From Hygrophila difformis (taxonomy: Eukaryota > Streptophyta > Magnoliopsida > Lamiales > Acanthaceae), in contig JAOANR010000002.1 of NCBI GenBank assembly GCA_030278955.1, forward strand, positions 29,808,057 through 29,872,056: a stretch of 64,000 bases of DNA. The letters are read 5' to 3'. The notes beneath the pieces were generated by a model. The model ran no database searches. It saw only the letters and a list, made by a program, of their open reading frames with translations, and was not told the DNA's origin. Below, in pieces: positions 33,021 to 45,708 of this stretch. Position numbers and translations under genes: made by a program. How positions within the stretch are numbered: position 1 is the stretch's first letter; every line of letters begins with the position of its first letter.

Positions 33021-36000
33021 TGTAACACCCCGGATTTGATCACCCAGGCCGGGATGCAACCGCCACACCTCCCTAGCAAGACACGACTTCGTCGAGCTTG
33101 CTAGAGAGATGCAAGGCTATGGTTTTTCAGAATTTAAAATATTTCAAACAATCCATTCAATAATAGATAGTAAAAATCATTACATAGTAGTATCTAAGTT
33201 GCAACGGAATGTAATATTTAAATATAGATATAGTAGCGGAAATATAGATAGGGTCAACATGGCCAAAACACGGGTTATACAGGCCCGTTATGCAAGTCAT
33301 GTATAATAACGAGAGTAAACGTTCCCAAAATCCCAATGCATGCTATGCTTATGTGTAAGCCTCATATTCTGAAAAGAAAAAGAGAGCAACGGTTTTGTCA
33401 GCATAAACATGTTGAGTAAGTTAACCCCTAGTATACAATAATGGGGTTTCAAAGCCTTTAATTATTTAAGAAAGAATTGACATACATTTAGCACGATCGC
33501 ATGCTCTATATAAATGAGCTCAACATAATGAAATTTAATTGTATAAATCAAATGTATGAATCCCAAATGATCACAGATATAACTTGCAAGGCGATTAAAT
33601 AAATTGACATAAATTAAAACACAATCTAACAAAGGGTTTAGTTTAAATCTCTTATAAATTTCTCGTTTCATTTCTTTTACAGATCACCATCCGCTAGGGC
33701 TCTTATGTCCGCCGGCCGTTAGCTTGGGCTCTTACGTCCACAAGTATCATGGTCAATATTTTACTAGGGCTATTACGTCCGCTAGCCATACAATCAATAT
33801 TTCCGCTAGGGCTCTTACGTCCACTAGACATACACTTGGGCGCTTATGTCCACAAGCCATAGACAACATTGATAGTATCCAGCTTAGTCATAAACCACAA
33901 TATTTTCAAAAGAATTTTCGTCTCTTGTTTACAAAGACCGATTTCAAAGATAGAGTTTTACAGTGTCGCTGTTCACGCCTTCTTCGTTTTAAAATTCATC
34001 TCAAGGTCAATTGATTTGAAAATTTCACAGTAGTTCAAGAACATCCTATCGAACAACTTTCATGTTTCGAGTATTTCGAAATTTGGTGAGGAAGCAAGTG
34101 AAATGTTACAATTTTTGCAAAACATAAAATCTGTCCACTTTTCTAAAATAGCGCACTGATTTTCAAAAGAGTTTTCGACATAGCAAACAACCTCCAAAAT
34201 TTATAAAATTTTAAAGGGACTTACAGGACACCAAAATAAACAAGTTTCATTAGAGGTATTTTATGCAAAATCATTACGGTTTAAATCAGATTAATGCATC
34301 AAATTCGGATTCAAAATCTGTCGACTTTTACTTCAAGAACACAGTATGTTCAAATCAAGTTTTGACTATCCAAACATTAATGAAAATGCACAAATATTTG
34401 CAAGCATAATCTTAAAACAATTGTCTACAACTTTTATGTTTACACTAAAGATTATTTTTGACCACAAGTGATAGAAAAATGCACATCAAATTCGACTATA
34501 TACACTGTCATGAATTTCGAAAAAGTCATGCAATACAGAAAATGTCCGACGCGTTTTGGGGTATCAAATCTTGATGAAACTTTATGAAATTTTAGGGAGG
34601 TATTCATGACTCATAGATCTACGAATTTTATGTTTAACACAACTCCTAACTCGGCCTAGATCAGAGGTCAAAATGGCTAACAAAATCGAAAGTCAAATCT
34701 GTCTAAGTTCTAAGTTCGAAAAATATGCAGAAGTGTTCAGATTCGGGTTTCGAGCATAAAACCTTAACGAAAAATTATAAAAATTTTACAGCGTGTAGAT
34801 CTATGTCTTAGGAACACTTTTTATGTTTTGAGTTTTCTCGTTTGAAGAATTTTAATGTCCGAAAAATTCATCAAAAAATGTTGCGCGCGTGTGAATCTCT
34901 TGTAGACAGATTTTATTAAGTTTTCGTTAGATCTTCATGTTCGGGTTAAATTTTAGCCACCAAAACCGTAGTAAGGATTAACTTACATGATATGAGTTCT
35001 AAAAAGTCGGGTCGTCCGGAATCTACGGATCGTCACGAATCTCCTCAACACGATTCTTCCTCCTTTGGCCACGAATCGGAATCGAAAGGAGAAATCTAGA
35101 GTTAGATCGAATTTTCGGGTTCGAAAAGATGAACGAAAACCTAACAACTACTTACCAACAATATGGGAACCTCAAATCCTTGTTCTCCACGCCTCCTTGG
35201 TCGGATTTCATCGTCGGAAAGTGATCGGAAGGCAAGAACTTGGTGGTTTCAGGTTTTGGAAGAAGTTTGGAGAGTATGGAGTGTTGGGGGCTGCTAGGGT
35301 TTGTAGGCCGAAAATAATGAGCTCCAAGACCTCAAAATCCTTTCATATACTCCTTCCCTCGACCGGGATTGAGTTACCAAAGTCGGGGGTCGAAAATAAG
35401 GTAAGAAATCGTCGAAAACCGAAAGGTGATCGCACACTGTGATACAACGCGGTGGTGGCGCATTTTTCATCAAAACCGCACGGAGACCGTGCGGCTCCGG
35501 CCTGGGCTGCGGTCTGGGTCGAGCCGTGCGATCCGTCGGGCCTTTCCTCATCTCTTTCGGGTTTCTATCCTCCTACGTTTTCAGGCTCGAATTTTCTGGT
35601 CATTCTCAGATTACGATTTCTATCCTAAATTTATTTCGACTTAAATTTATTTCGTATTTGAAATCTTGAATCCGTCGAGTTTGGATTCGTCGGCTTCGAA
35701 ACCGTCGACCTTCGATTCCCGTGCAATGATTTATTTATTTAAATCATTTTCGAGTTCACGGTTCTTGGAATTAAAATTCTTTTCTTTCTTGAATTTAATT
35801 CCAATTCTTTTGACTCGATTCATGGAATGTCTTCGGGCTTCCTTTCCCTCTTTTATTCCATTTTGAGTTTTTGAGTCCATCAGCGTTTCATTTTCGAGCA
35901 GTAATTTATTGTGATAAATTATTTTCTTCTTCTCGGAGGTATTTCGACCTTGATCGAATTAAGAAGCTAATTTTATTCCTTTGGACGCCGATAAAAATCT

Positions 36001-36271
36001 CGGGTATTACAGTTACCCCCCTTAAGAATCAACTTCGTCCCCGAAGTTGCGTGTTGGCTTTTCACGAGCTAAGAACTAAGGTCCTTTCGTTCATTATGTT
36101 TTTGTGATATTGTGTTATTGTGTTATTATGTATTATTGTTTGACTGAACCCAGAATTGAAATTTCCAAGTTGCCTACGTACCCTGTGAAGGGATCAAGTC
36201 ATTACGTAGTTCAAAATAATTTGAATTTGTTTATTTATTGATTTGGGATACATAATATTCGGGTTGTTACA
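33021..36271 (-). repeat. Gypsy-D 5' LTR (right copy)
   Basis: Starts TGTAACACCCCGG and ends GTTGTTACA. Collinear with the left LTR except for its extra 247-bp copy and many single substitutions. The GGGCTCTTACGTCC units lie at 33,689-33,865. Confidence 0.85.
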
Positions 36272-36569
36272 GACTCATTCAACATGGTGTCCCTGAAAGC
36301 CACTTGCTTTTTCCTCTTTTGAAAAATATTGATGAGTTGCTTCGTCTTCGTTGGGATACAAGTGGAGTCACATTCTTGGGGAAGGTAACATGGTGGCGGA
36401 CATTCTAGCTAAAAGGGGTGCAAAGTCGTTGGAATTCTTCACGACATGGGCTTTCCTTCCTGATGATGCTCGAGATCGATTACTGCTGATGCCTTGGGTG
36501 TTTGGTTTCCGCATTTTTAGTTTACTGCTTTCCTCCCTTCTTCATCCCCCTTGCTGTAGTTTTTTGTAG
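36272..36569 (+). pseudogene. LINE-L RNase H 3' part and terminus, beyond Gypsy-D
   Basis: LINE coding resumes right after the Gypsy-D target duplication (LIQHGVPESH, then KWSHILGEGNMVADILAKRG, the last RNase H block). A one-base shift occurs near 36,350. The ORF ends at 36,569 and the A-rich tail follows at 36,608. This confirms that Gypsy-D split one LINE copy. Confidence 0.85.
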
Positions 36570-37524
36570 TTTTCATCTTTGCCGATGTTTTTTCACGTCA
36601 CCGTTATTAAAAAAAAAAAGAAAAAAAAAAGTATAAAGGATATTACGATTTCATTTTAGGATAACGTAATTTTGGGAAATCAGAATATTTTTGGAGATGA
36701 TAAATAAATCATCAATAAACGAAAATGAAAAAGAAGTATGATCAACACGATAATAAAATTAAATATTTTATAAACGAAGAGGCTTATCTCATCACATCTC
36801 CTCCCCCAACCATCTTTGGCCCGAAGTGGCTGACCGCAGAGGGATCGAATTGATGAATAATGGTTGGTTAAAAACTTGAGGATTCGGGTATTTTTGACTC
36901 ATTTTCATCTTTGTACTACAATAAATATTTAGTTTAGCGACTAAAAAAATGTTAAAATTCGATCGCTAAACCTGTTAGCGACCGAATTTGCAACCGATTC
37001 GACAATAAAAATGCTAGAATTATATATATGATTAAGGTGCCAATTGGAGGAGGTCTAATTATAAGAACTTGATATTTTATAATCCAATGGCCCCCATCCC
37101 ATGTGGTGGTATTGTGCACGCAACTTTCTTTGTACTTGTCTTTTATGATGATTCAAAGAATCCCAAGTCTTGAAAGGGCAACAATAATGGTGAAGGGGTG
37201 AATCTTATTTGAATTTTCCCTCACAACAATGGAATCTTGAGACATCATAAATTAGAATTGGACCCCATGGGCCATGCATGGACAAACAAGCAGCAATGTA
37301 TAGTACTTTGGCAATAAAAGAACATACAAGACTTCTCCAAGCTTACTTTTTGGGTCATAATCATCACATGACCAGATAGTGAATAATTCAGACAACTAGC
37401 TTTAATTTGGCCTCACTATCTCAAGAATCTAACCATGATTACTTTTTAACATTCTAACCATGATTATCACTCAAGAAAAATAGCATTTGACAATCAAGTA
37501 AAGATTGTATACAGATACCAACAA

Positions 37525-37672
37525 CGGTTGATTTAAGTGGTTATGTGTGAGGCTATAGCCACCTAAGGAAAATTCGGATTCGAACCTTCAATATAAAAAG
37601 CTACTTTGGGAGGGATCTACTTACTAGCTAGCCTACCCGTCCTTTGAAAGGTTCTCTATGATTTACCCAAAA
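37525..37672 (+). mobile_element. SINE-like tRNA-derived repeat
   Basis: The words GTTGATTTAAGTGG, GGATTCGAACC (B-box-like) and CTACTTTGGGAGGG occur in the same order as in the inverse of the SINE at 3861-4040 (GTTGACTTGAGTGG, GGGTTCGAGCC, CTGCTTTGGGAGAG). TSDs not found. Confidence 0.5.
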
Positions 37673-38105
37673 AAGTGATTGCTAACACAAACCTTTGAAT
37701 TCTAAGTTCTTGGATCCTCCATAGAGTTCTCAAAAGAGGGATGCAAAGCCCAGAAATCAGTGTAATAAGCTCGGAGATGAATTGGATGAGTAATGGGTTG
37801 TTTGTTAGCCTCTGTACCATTCAGTTCAGAAGCTGGTTTATAGACAAAATATCATCTGAACCCTTCGTTTCAAAGGCTAACAAGCACCCCTTAAAGCTAT
37901 TATCAAAGTGCCAGAAAATAACACTCCATAATAAATAAATAAATACCAACAATTAAAGTGGAAAATTTGTCTCTATATATGGTTTTCAATTTTTCATCGA
38001 GGGGAGGGGGCCCAAATTTATGTAATATCCGGTGAATAGGAGAATTCACAAGGCAACAAGCGCCATGGATAGGATTCCAATATCAAAACATCATAATAAA
38101 TGGGA

Positions 38106-38240
38106 TTTTTTTTTTAATATCCAGGTATCCCCAGGCCATATTGAACCCAAGATTAACTCTTCAAGATATGCATGGAAAATTAAGAGCGTCTCTCCTAAAA
38201 CAGTTTTTTTTGCATACACATGTCTCGAATTCGAAACCTA
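38106..38240 (-). mobile_element. SINE, same family as the copy at 3.9 kb
   Basis: Begins with a T run (A tail on the minus strand), followed by CCAGGTATCCCCAGGCCA and AAGAGCGTCTCTCC, which align with the 3861-4040 copy. The B-box has decayed (TCTCGAATTCGAAACC on the plus strand). TSD not clear. Confidence 0.6.
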
Positions 38241-39814
38241 GATATTTTGAAATCAATAGATTGGTAATCTGATTGTGAGATAATATAGCACCAAATATAC
38301 CGACTCCCAAATGACCTAAACACCAATATACCATCCGTGTGGTTTAGATAGCCACACGTACAAGAATACCACCATATGTATCCTTTTCTTAAATAGTAAT
38401 CCATTATTGTCTACTTTCCGTAACGACTAATTGCATCTACATAATATGCATTTACTGATGTTTTTGTAGATACTATTATATATGAAGCATTATTGTCAAT
38501 GATATTTACTACGAAATAATTCCAAATTTTTATATTCCTTGCTAATTGGCCATAGCAATGAACAGATAGATGATGTTGGACCATCCTACATGTGCATCAC
38601 CAACTAATCAGTTTGAATGGTCATTCAACTAGATAATAAAAATAATATCAAAATTACTTCAATATTGTATAAATAAAACTATAATTTATAAACTAACTAT
38701 TAAAAAATATATGCACAATAAATTTATAAGTGATGTCATAATATTACAAGAGTAGGGAGGAAGATACGACCTTATTCATTTCTTTATTTCTTTTTATAAC
38801 TTTGATCAGCTCATGTACCAAAAACAAAGAAATTAGCATGTACTATACAGAAAGACACTTCAAAAGAAACGCAAGGATAGAATTAAAACAGAAAATATCA
38901 TTTGCGTGTGTATTATTTGAATTAAAATTAAAATAAAGTTAAAAAGATTCCTGAATCAAATACAACTTGTCTCATTGGCGCCTCTATCAATCAAGATTCT
39001 AAAGAATAAGCCTCAAGTCATTATCCATGTCAAAACCAAAATGTCTATTGGGCCCTTTTCAACTTCAATGAAACTTATCATCATATCGACCAATAATTTA
39101 GAAAAAAATAATAATAATTAAAAAATTAAAACCCTATCATCCTATATGGGTGAGACTTTTTTGCCAATCGGCAAAATTTCAAACTAAAACCTATTATTGA
39201 GAACTCCAAATATCTCTTTATATTGTTGTGGATGTTTTGGCCTAATTAATCTCTTTAAAAGAAAGAAATAAATGGAAATAGCTGAAAATTTTTAAATTTC
39301 CCTTCCTATCCATATTGGAAAGTAGGAAGGAAATGGTGATTGAGAGTCAGGGATTCTTTCTTTTTTTTTTTCCCTTTTTTTTTCCTCCTTACTTCCAAGT
39401 TCCAACCAATTTTATTTTTATTAAAATTTTTATTCTTTTTTTCTCTTTTGTTGTTCTATATTCGTATAATTTATTTTCTCTTCCTTTAATCAAAACTCAC
39501 AAATAAGGCTTAAGTGGGTGTTTGAATGTGCCTTTTTTTAGCTTTATTTAAAAGTTAAAAATATATATTTTTAAATAATAATTTGAAGTTTAATTTTTTA
39601 TTTTTTAGCGTAGCCGAGGCCGGATAAAAAATTTGAAGTTTATTTGAACAAATGAAAACATTATAACATATAAGAAAACAAAGTTTTGACTTATGTTTAT
39701 AACTTTGTTATTTTTAAATTTAATAAGAAATATATAGTATTTATATTGTTTGACGCAAATAGTAGAGGATATTTTTCGTTATTTTTACTGAACAACTTAT
39801 ACATGATAGGAAAT

Positions 39815-39940
39815 CGGTGGTGGTAGATCATTCCTTACAAATTATAAAATGAAAAAGGGAATGGATATAGGGCGGGTTGAGAATCAAACCCTCAACCTGA
39901 AGGTTGAAAGTCAGAAGACTTAACAAGACATATTTTAACC
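39815..39940 (-). mobile_element. SINE-like repeat
   Basis: Resembles 21,840-22,012: an ACAAATTATAAA-type tail segment, then a GGGTTTGATTCTC B-box-like word on the minus strand and GACTTTCAACCTTCAGG. Low resolution at the ends. Confidence 0.4.
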
Positions 39941-40359
39941 AGGGATATTTTAAGAGAATAAATAAATTAGAAAAATATAATAATACAAATAGTAAGCAAT
40001 AATTAATTGAGATGCAAACTAGTGGGGGTTGTGCAGTTTTTTTTTATTGGGTGTCATGAATATAATCAATGTAATAGTGTGTATATATGAATCGTGTACG
40101 TAACTGCGATGCAATATTTCCTTTAGTTTCTTCATAGTATCAATCAATGAAAAAATAATACTCCTACAACTTACGCTACAACGATCTTTGAAAGGGGAGA
40201 CCATTACAAAAAATATAGTACGATTGTGACATGTATTTTTATCTCTTTTCTTTCTGATTTCTTCTTTAATAATTTATTTTATTTATTTGTAATTTGGATA
40301 TTGTTTATTGTTCAACATGGAATTTGATTTGAATTCCAAGTAAATGTTTCGGTAAGATG

Positions 40360-41275
40360 TGTTAGATCCGTTTGCGAGGATAACCAATGCACTGGTCCTG
40401 AAAACTAGTCCAAACACCTTTTGTGGACACGTTAAAAAGTTTAAAGATATTAAGCAGCGGAAAGTAAATAAACTGTAAAAATAAAGAACTCAAGGTTTGT
40501 TGACCCAGTTCGGCACAAGCCCACATCTGGGGATACCAATCCAGGAGGTTCACTAATTGTTTCAACTTGATCCTCGTTCCAAACAATAGTGATTTAACTT
40601 GCCCAACTCCAATCACCAAGTGGTTGAATTGTGGGACCAAAACACTCCCTTGTTTTGGTGAATATCTCACCGACCTTGCTCCAATTTCTTGAAGGTTCCC
40701 CCTCCAAGTTACCATTGGTTGAAAACCTGTTGGCAAGCCTCCTTGTGGAATATTTCGTTTAAGCTCTTGAGTTTGACGACTCCTCGAAAGCCTTGATTGA
40801 ATCCGTCGACTTCAATCAAGCTCACAGTAGCACTTTCGATCAATCCACCCGAGGAAGTGTTGGTCGTGTATCTTCCTTCGAAATGATATTTTCTAGAACA
40901 CGGAAGGAATGTGTTTCTTCTTTTTACAATCGTTGCAATCGCACAAGGGAGTAAGTGTATAATCTCAGTCGTGGGCATTCATCCCTTGGCCGTCTTATTT
41001 GAAGAGAAACACCGCACCTCCATTCTAAGGTAAGATCTTCTTTCCATAATTGCACAGATCCTTAGAATGGACTTGCCCGGGTTAGGAGATCTTTGTTCCC
41101 ATACTTCTTGTGCATGATCCGGGCAAGAAAGCAGCTAGCCGTTGGAGAATATACTTGATCAGATTCGCCAGCATCTCTTTCCTTAAATAGTTTGTCGACT
41201 GCTATCGAGGTTGGTCCAATCAAAGTAGTTCAGACATCGGTTGTGAACACATTTGCTCAAAACTGGTTCCCAACA
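40360..41275 (-). repeat. Copia-C 3' LTR
   Basis: About 916 bp, TGTTAGATCCG...CCAACA on the plus strand. The boundaries are set by analogy to Copia-B (shared GTTGACCCAGTTCG and CCAATCCAGG) and by the polypurine tract, AAAAAGGGGGAGAT on the minus strand at 41,276-41,289. The partner LTR is outside the window, so the ends are not independently verified. Confidence 0.75.
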
Positions 41276-41289
41276 ATCTCCCCCTTTTT

Positions 41290-41716
41290 GGCAGAATGTG
41301 GGCCAGTAAATGAGTTGATCAAACCGATGTCCAAACAATTACACAAGTACAGAATGAATGAATAATTCCCATTTAGTCCCAACCACCGATTACAATTTTT
41401 CCCAAATACAAGGCAAACTATTCTAATGCTCCGTACATATAATCCTATCCATAAAATCTAGGAGCATTTACATCAAAACAGGCAAATGGCAATAAAATAA
41501 GACATGAAAGATCACAGTTTAATTTATTACAGGCCATAGTGCAATTGTCCAAAAACAGTCATAACCAGTTCACAAAAGTAGTTCAAACAGAATAAAAAAA
41601 TTATCCTTCATCAGCAGAGACTTTTCTTCACCAGACTCCCCCTGATTGTAGTGCTTGCCAGAGGAACCATCAACTTAACTCCCCCTCTGGCGCACATTGT
41701 GCCCAAAAAGGGCATC
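41290..41716 (-). other. Copia-C 3' non-coding region
   Basis: Between the end of the envelope-like ORF and the polypurine tract. No coding sequence is recognised. Confidence 0.5.
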
Positions 41717-42695
41717 TCATTCTGATTCATCAGAGGAATCCTCAGCAGAGTCGCTGGACTCCTCGTCTGGATTGGTATCCAAGTCCTGTTCTTCATCGGA
41801 CCATACATCAGGAAGCTGTCTAAACAACTTTTCAGCAGCTTGCACACGAATGTGCACTCGAGCTTCAAGGACTTTGAGGTGATTGATGTGGTCAGTAAGT
41901 TCCTCACGCAACATTGAGAAGGCATCTTTCGCAGGGATCCGTCCTCCTGGTCCAGGCAAGTCAGACTTCTTCTTCACCAGTGCAGCAGATAATTTGAAGT
42001 CGGCTATGTCGTCAGGACAATCATGCTTGTCTCCAACAATATGGAGATGCTTCAAGTATTCAGAGATCAGTCCAGGATAGGGAAGTGTGGTGTACTTCCT
42101 CTTGATCTTGCCAGCGAAGCCCAGCATTTGTTCAAGCACAATTGCTCCATAGTTGATCTCATATTTTTGATCTACAGCAAACAACAATTTGCACATACTC
42201 TTGGACACAACAGAATGGTTAGCAGTGGGCATGATGTTATGTGCACACAATTTATATAGCAATGAAAACCTCTGTGTCAGAGCTCCTGCACTTAACCCCT
42301 TTCCACGAAATCTTTGCCCTTCTAACCCAATTAGTGTCTCAGCTATTGTGTTCATAGGAAACTTTGCACCACGTGAGTAAAGAGATTTTAGTGAGTTCGG
42401 GGTACCTAGAGGAATCGGTTTAGAGCTCTGGATTTTAGTTCGAACAGTTCTCCATGCGCGTAGCTGAGCTCAAACCAGGGGCTTTTGGAGTTGAGAACCT
42501 CAGAGCTCAGGTTTGCATAGAAATGTCTAACTAGCTGTCCTTTGAACTGCTTGATCTCCGTTCCCCAGAATAGTAGAGACCTTTCCTCCAAGTACTTGTG
42601 CCATCCCATTTCCTCGTATCTTGCGGCAGCAAATTGGATCTCGGTGTGCACCTTCATCTTTTCCAGGACAGAAGTGAAATACTGCTTGGACTCGT
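41717..42695 (-). pseudogene. Copia-C envelope-like ORF, 3' half (left of Gypsy-E)
   Basis: Begins at the Gypsy-E target site and carries FTSVLEKMKVHTE, YEEMGWHKYLEER, then QLVRHFYANLSSEV, a pattern of the putative plant transposon protein domain. A frame change near 42,360-42,410 is followed by CAHNIMPTANHSVV, INYGAIVLEQMLGF and LPYPGLISEYLKHL, and ends in an acidic Asp/Glu/Ser-rich tail. The middle aligns with the Copia-B extra ORF. The frame at the left edge of Gypsy-E continues that at the right edge, which shows one ORF was interrupted. Confidence 0.75.
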
Positions 42696-45303
42696 TGTAA
42701 TACCCGTGAATTTTCCATCATAAAATAAAACGATAATTAAATAAATAAATAATAAATAAAATAAATACCATAAATAAATAAATGAATCCAGCAAATAAAT
42801 AAATAAATAAAGATAAGGAAATGAGAAATGAGATTTAACTTAAAAAGGAATTAAAGGAATTTAAATAAAAAGAATTATTAAAGGTAAATAAATTGTACAC
42901 CAAAACCCGACACTAATGAACTCGAGGATTCGAGTCCAAAACATCCAATTAGACTCGAGCGAAAATTTAGAGAGAAGGTAGAAACCCGAATATACCCCGG
43001 AAACCGGAATTCGGGAGCATAGAGGGATAGAAACCCGAAAGAGAGGCGGAAAGGCACGACGGATCGCACGACCCGCCCGGACCGAAGTCCAGGCGAGAGT
43101 CGCGCGGTGGCCGCGCGGTGAAGGGGGATTAGCGCGCCACGACCGCGCCACTTGACAGATTCGCCCGTTGCGTGAATCTCTCGCCCGAACGCGGATTTTT
43201 CGACTTTCGGTTGAACATCTCTCGACCCAAGACCCTTAGGTCAGATGTTGGACGTCCTAGGGCTTGGGAAATCTATAAATAAACCCCTTGGGAGCCCCAA
43301 ACAAGTTTACAAAACCCTACAACCTTCTATACGTTCGAAACCCTAAATTCGGAGTCGACGGAAAGCACCAAACGGAGGCAGCAGCTTTGGACGAAAATCC
43401 AAGGATCTCCAAACGTTGTGGTAAGCTCTAGTCCGATAAATCTTTTCACGTTTCAATCCGAAAATGGATTCTAACTTCGGTTCTTTTCTTCCTACACCCC
43501 GTATTGGATCTAGATCGTAGAACCCGACGAACGGAGAGGAGAAACGGTGATCTGGAAGCCACGCCTCCGAATTAGACATCCCCGACGTTCATAAACTGAG
43601 TAAGTTAACTCTTACATGGTTTTGGGATGAATTAAAACATTCAAAACTAAAAGATTAACAAGAAACCGAAAATCTGTCGATTCTTACTTTCTACCGACGT
43701 AACAGATTTGAGGAATTTTTCCGAACCTTAAAACGAACTCAAACGGAAAAACTTAAAACACGAAAAACGTTCCTAAGACTTAGTCCTAGCTACTGTAAAA
43801 GTTTGAGAATTTTTGGAGTTGATTTGATATGTGAAAACCCGTTGAAACCGAACTGTTGGAATCTAGATCTTGAAATCTTGGACAGAACTTAGGAATGATC
43901 TTGATCACGTTTTTGACCTAGGATCTAGGCTGTTTTAGATCTTTGGCCGAACATGAAAGTTGTAGATAAATGTCTTAAGATGATCTCTGTCAAATTTCAT
44001 TAAATTTGGAGTTGAATTGCTATGGTAGAATTCGAAATCTTTAAACTGTGACATATTAAACTCGGACAGAATTCTTCTAATGCGAAAATTGGTGATTTTG
44101 ACCTACTTAGGTATCTCGGATTGAAAAAGATAAACACGAAAGTTGTAGATCTTGATGTTTCCGAGTCAGATATGAAATTTTGGAATTTTTGGAATTAAAT
44201 CTGATTTTAGACGAATTTTAGAGTAAACTGTAATTTACCGAAACGAAATCTTGAAATCTTGTTGAAACATGGAATTAACCATTAGGGTTGAAACGAGTTG
44301 AGATATTATTTTTAAATAATTACAAATGAAGTCAGATTATAAAAATTAAATCCCCTTACAAACTTGATAAATTAAAATTAGGGGTGAGTGCTCTGCAGGG
44401 TGCCCCCTAACGATTCACTTCGTGCCGTAATGGACGATGGTGACCCCGCGCGCTAAACTTGAGATATGGATTGCCTAAACGGCGAAATATAGAGCCTACA
44501 CTCTCGTGAATATCCGTATGGGTTTCCCGAGGCTCCGGAGTGGTACTGGGTATGGCTGATACGGTTGCGGCCGCCGGGCTACCGGCTAAACTTGTTGACA
44601 TCGCGATGCTATCGTGAAACTTTGAAATACCAAATCGGGAATGTAATGGGGATTCTAAATTAAATTAAATTAGATTAAATTATGTTGTTGTCCAATTAAA
44701 TTATTTAAATGCTTTATTTAAATTATGGCTTTTATGTTAAACCATGTGATATGTGTTATTAAATAGAGCCTTGAGATAAATTATGCTATTGGATAGTTGA
44801 TTAGATTAAATTAAATATTATGTTATTATCATGCTTTCGTTAAATTATTAAGTTTATGGCTTTTAAACCCTACGATCATGCATGTGTTAACTTACTCAGC
44901 AATTTTGCTGACCAAAACCATTTTTATTCCTTTCCTTACAGAATATGTGGAATGAGCATGTGTGAGCACGATTCATGCATGGAATTTTGGGGAACACTTA
45001 TTTTGCTTTTAAATTTCGTACTTAGACTATGTTATGAACGGGTCTGTTTAACCCGTGTTTTGGCCATGTCGGCCCTTTTTATATTTTCCGCTGCGATACT
45101 GTACTAAACCAAATATTTCCGCTGCGCTATGCTATTATTATTTTCGAATTATATTGTATGGGCTATTTTGAATGATTTAAATGTTTTTAAATATTGCAAT
45201 ACCTAGCCTTGCATCTCTTTAGTGAGCTCGGAGAAACCGTGTCTTACTAGGGAGATGTGGCGGTGACATCCCGACCTGGGTGACCAAAAACCGGGGTGTT
45301 ACA
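42696..45303 (+). repeat. Gypsy-E 5' LTR
   Basis: 2,608 bp, TGTAATACCC...GTGTTACA. A tetranucleotide AAAT/AATA tract lies at about 42,720-42,815, and a TATA box (CTATAAATAAA) at 43,274-43,282 is the likely promoter of the element RNA. Short ORFs inside are shared with the other LTR and appear non-coding. Confidence 0.92.
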
Positions 45304-45306
45304 AGT

Positions 45307-45323
45307 TGGTATCAGAGCCCGGC
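45307..45323 (+). other. Gypsy-E primer-binding site (tRNA-iMet)
   Basis: TGGTATCAGAGCCCGGC starts three bases after the 5' LTR. The first 12 bases are exactly complementary to the plant initiator tRNA-Met 3' end. Confidence 0.9.
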
Positions 45324-45545
45324 TATTATTTTTAAAACTATTATTTTTAAACCATTATTATATTATTTTTAAACCATTACTATTTTTAAGCTATTATTAG
45401 TATTTTGACTATTATTTTAAATTTTAAAGTATTATTTCCATGAAAAATTTCTATTTTAAAACCCATGGGAAAAAAAGATATATATTGCATTAAATTATTA
45501 TTGGGGGGAAAGATCATTTGCATTTGCATGTTGCATCTCTGCTAT

Positions 45546-45691
45546 GAACTTGGAATCTTGGCAAAACATGAACTTAGAATCTTGGCGAAACTTGAACATA
45601 GAATCTTGGAAACTTGAACATAGAATCTTGGCGAATTGAACCTAGAATCTTGGCGAATTGAACTTAGAATCTTGGCGAATATTAACTTAGA
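45546..45691 (+). repeat. Minisatellite in the Gypsy-E leader
   Basis: About six imperfect copies of a 19-27 bp unit built on TTAGAATCTTGGCGAA(A)CTTGAA, located between the primer-binding site and the first ORF. Non-coding. Confidence 0.8.
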
Positions 45692-45708
45692 TCTCTTGCT
45701 TGCGCTAG

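Larger units (their letters stand above)
28664..36271 (-). mobile_element. Gypsy-D: non-autonomous large-LTR gypsy element (LARD-like)
   Basis: LTRs at 28,664-32,168 (3,505 bp) and 33,021-36,271 (3,251 bp) flank only about 850 bp. Flanks are AACTC and GACTC, a 5-bp duplication with one mismatch. On the minus strand a primer-binding site TGGTATCAGAGACCGG (33,002-33,017) follows the right LTR, and a polypurine tract AAGGGGGGAGGA abuts the left LTR. The sole coding trace is a gag N-terminus that resembles Gypsy-E gag. LTR blocks also resemble Gypsy-E LTRs in inverse orientation (the CGGGTTTCTATC and CCGTCGGGCC area), so it is probably a deletion derivative of the same chromovirus lineage. Confidence 0.85.
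22116..36630 (+). mobile_element. LINE-L: L1-type non-LTR retrotransposon, interrupted and internally duplicated
   Basis: Collinear remnants of a plant L1 are present: ORF1-like DUF4283/zinc-knuckle region, endonuclease, RT with FADD, zf-RVT, RNase H of RVT_3 type, and an A-rich tail at 36,608-36,630. Gypsy-D (28,664-36,271) sits in the RNase H domain, and 1.42 kb of RT is duplicated. Without these the length is about 5.5 kb, normal for L1. A possible target duplication is GTATAACGGAAA (22,104-22,115) versus GTATAAAGGATA (36,631-36,642), two mismatches. Many stops and frameshifts make it inactive. Confidence 0.85.
36643..40354. other. Intergenic, AT-rich; SINE-like copies only
   Basis: No convincing host gene. 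The longest ORFs are under 70 codons and motif-free. A terminus-like patch (TTAGCGACCGAATTTGCAACCGA) at about 36,940-37,005 suggests an old DNA transposon end. Poly-T/pyrimidine tracts lie at 39,358-39,385. Three SINE-like repeats are listed separately. Confidence 0.5.

Noticed and set aside
44856..45107. 83-codon ORF in the Gypsy-E LTR, repeated at 52,652-52,903
   Set aside because: It is present in both LTRs by identity of the repeats, is AT-rich and has no domain; not treated as a gene.
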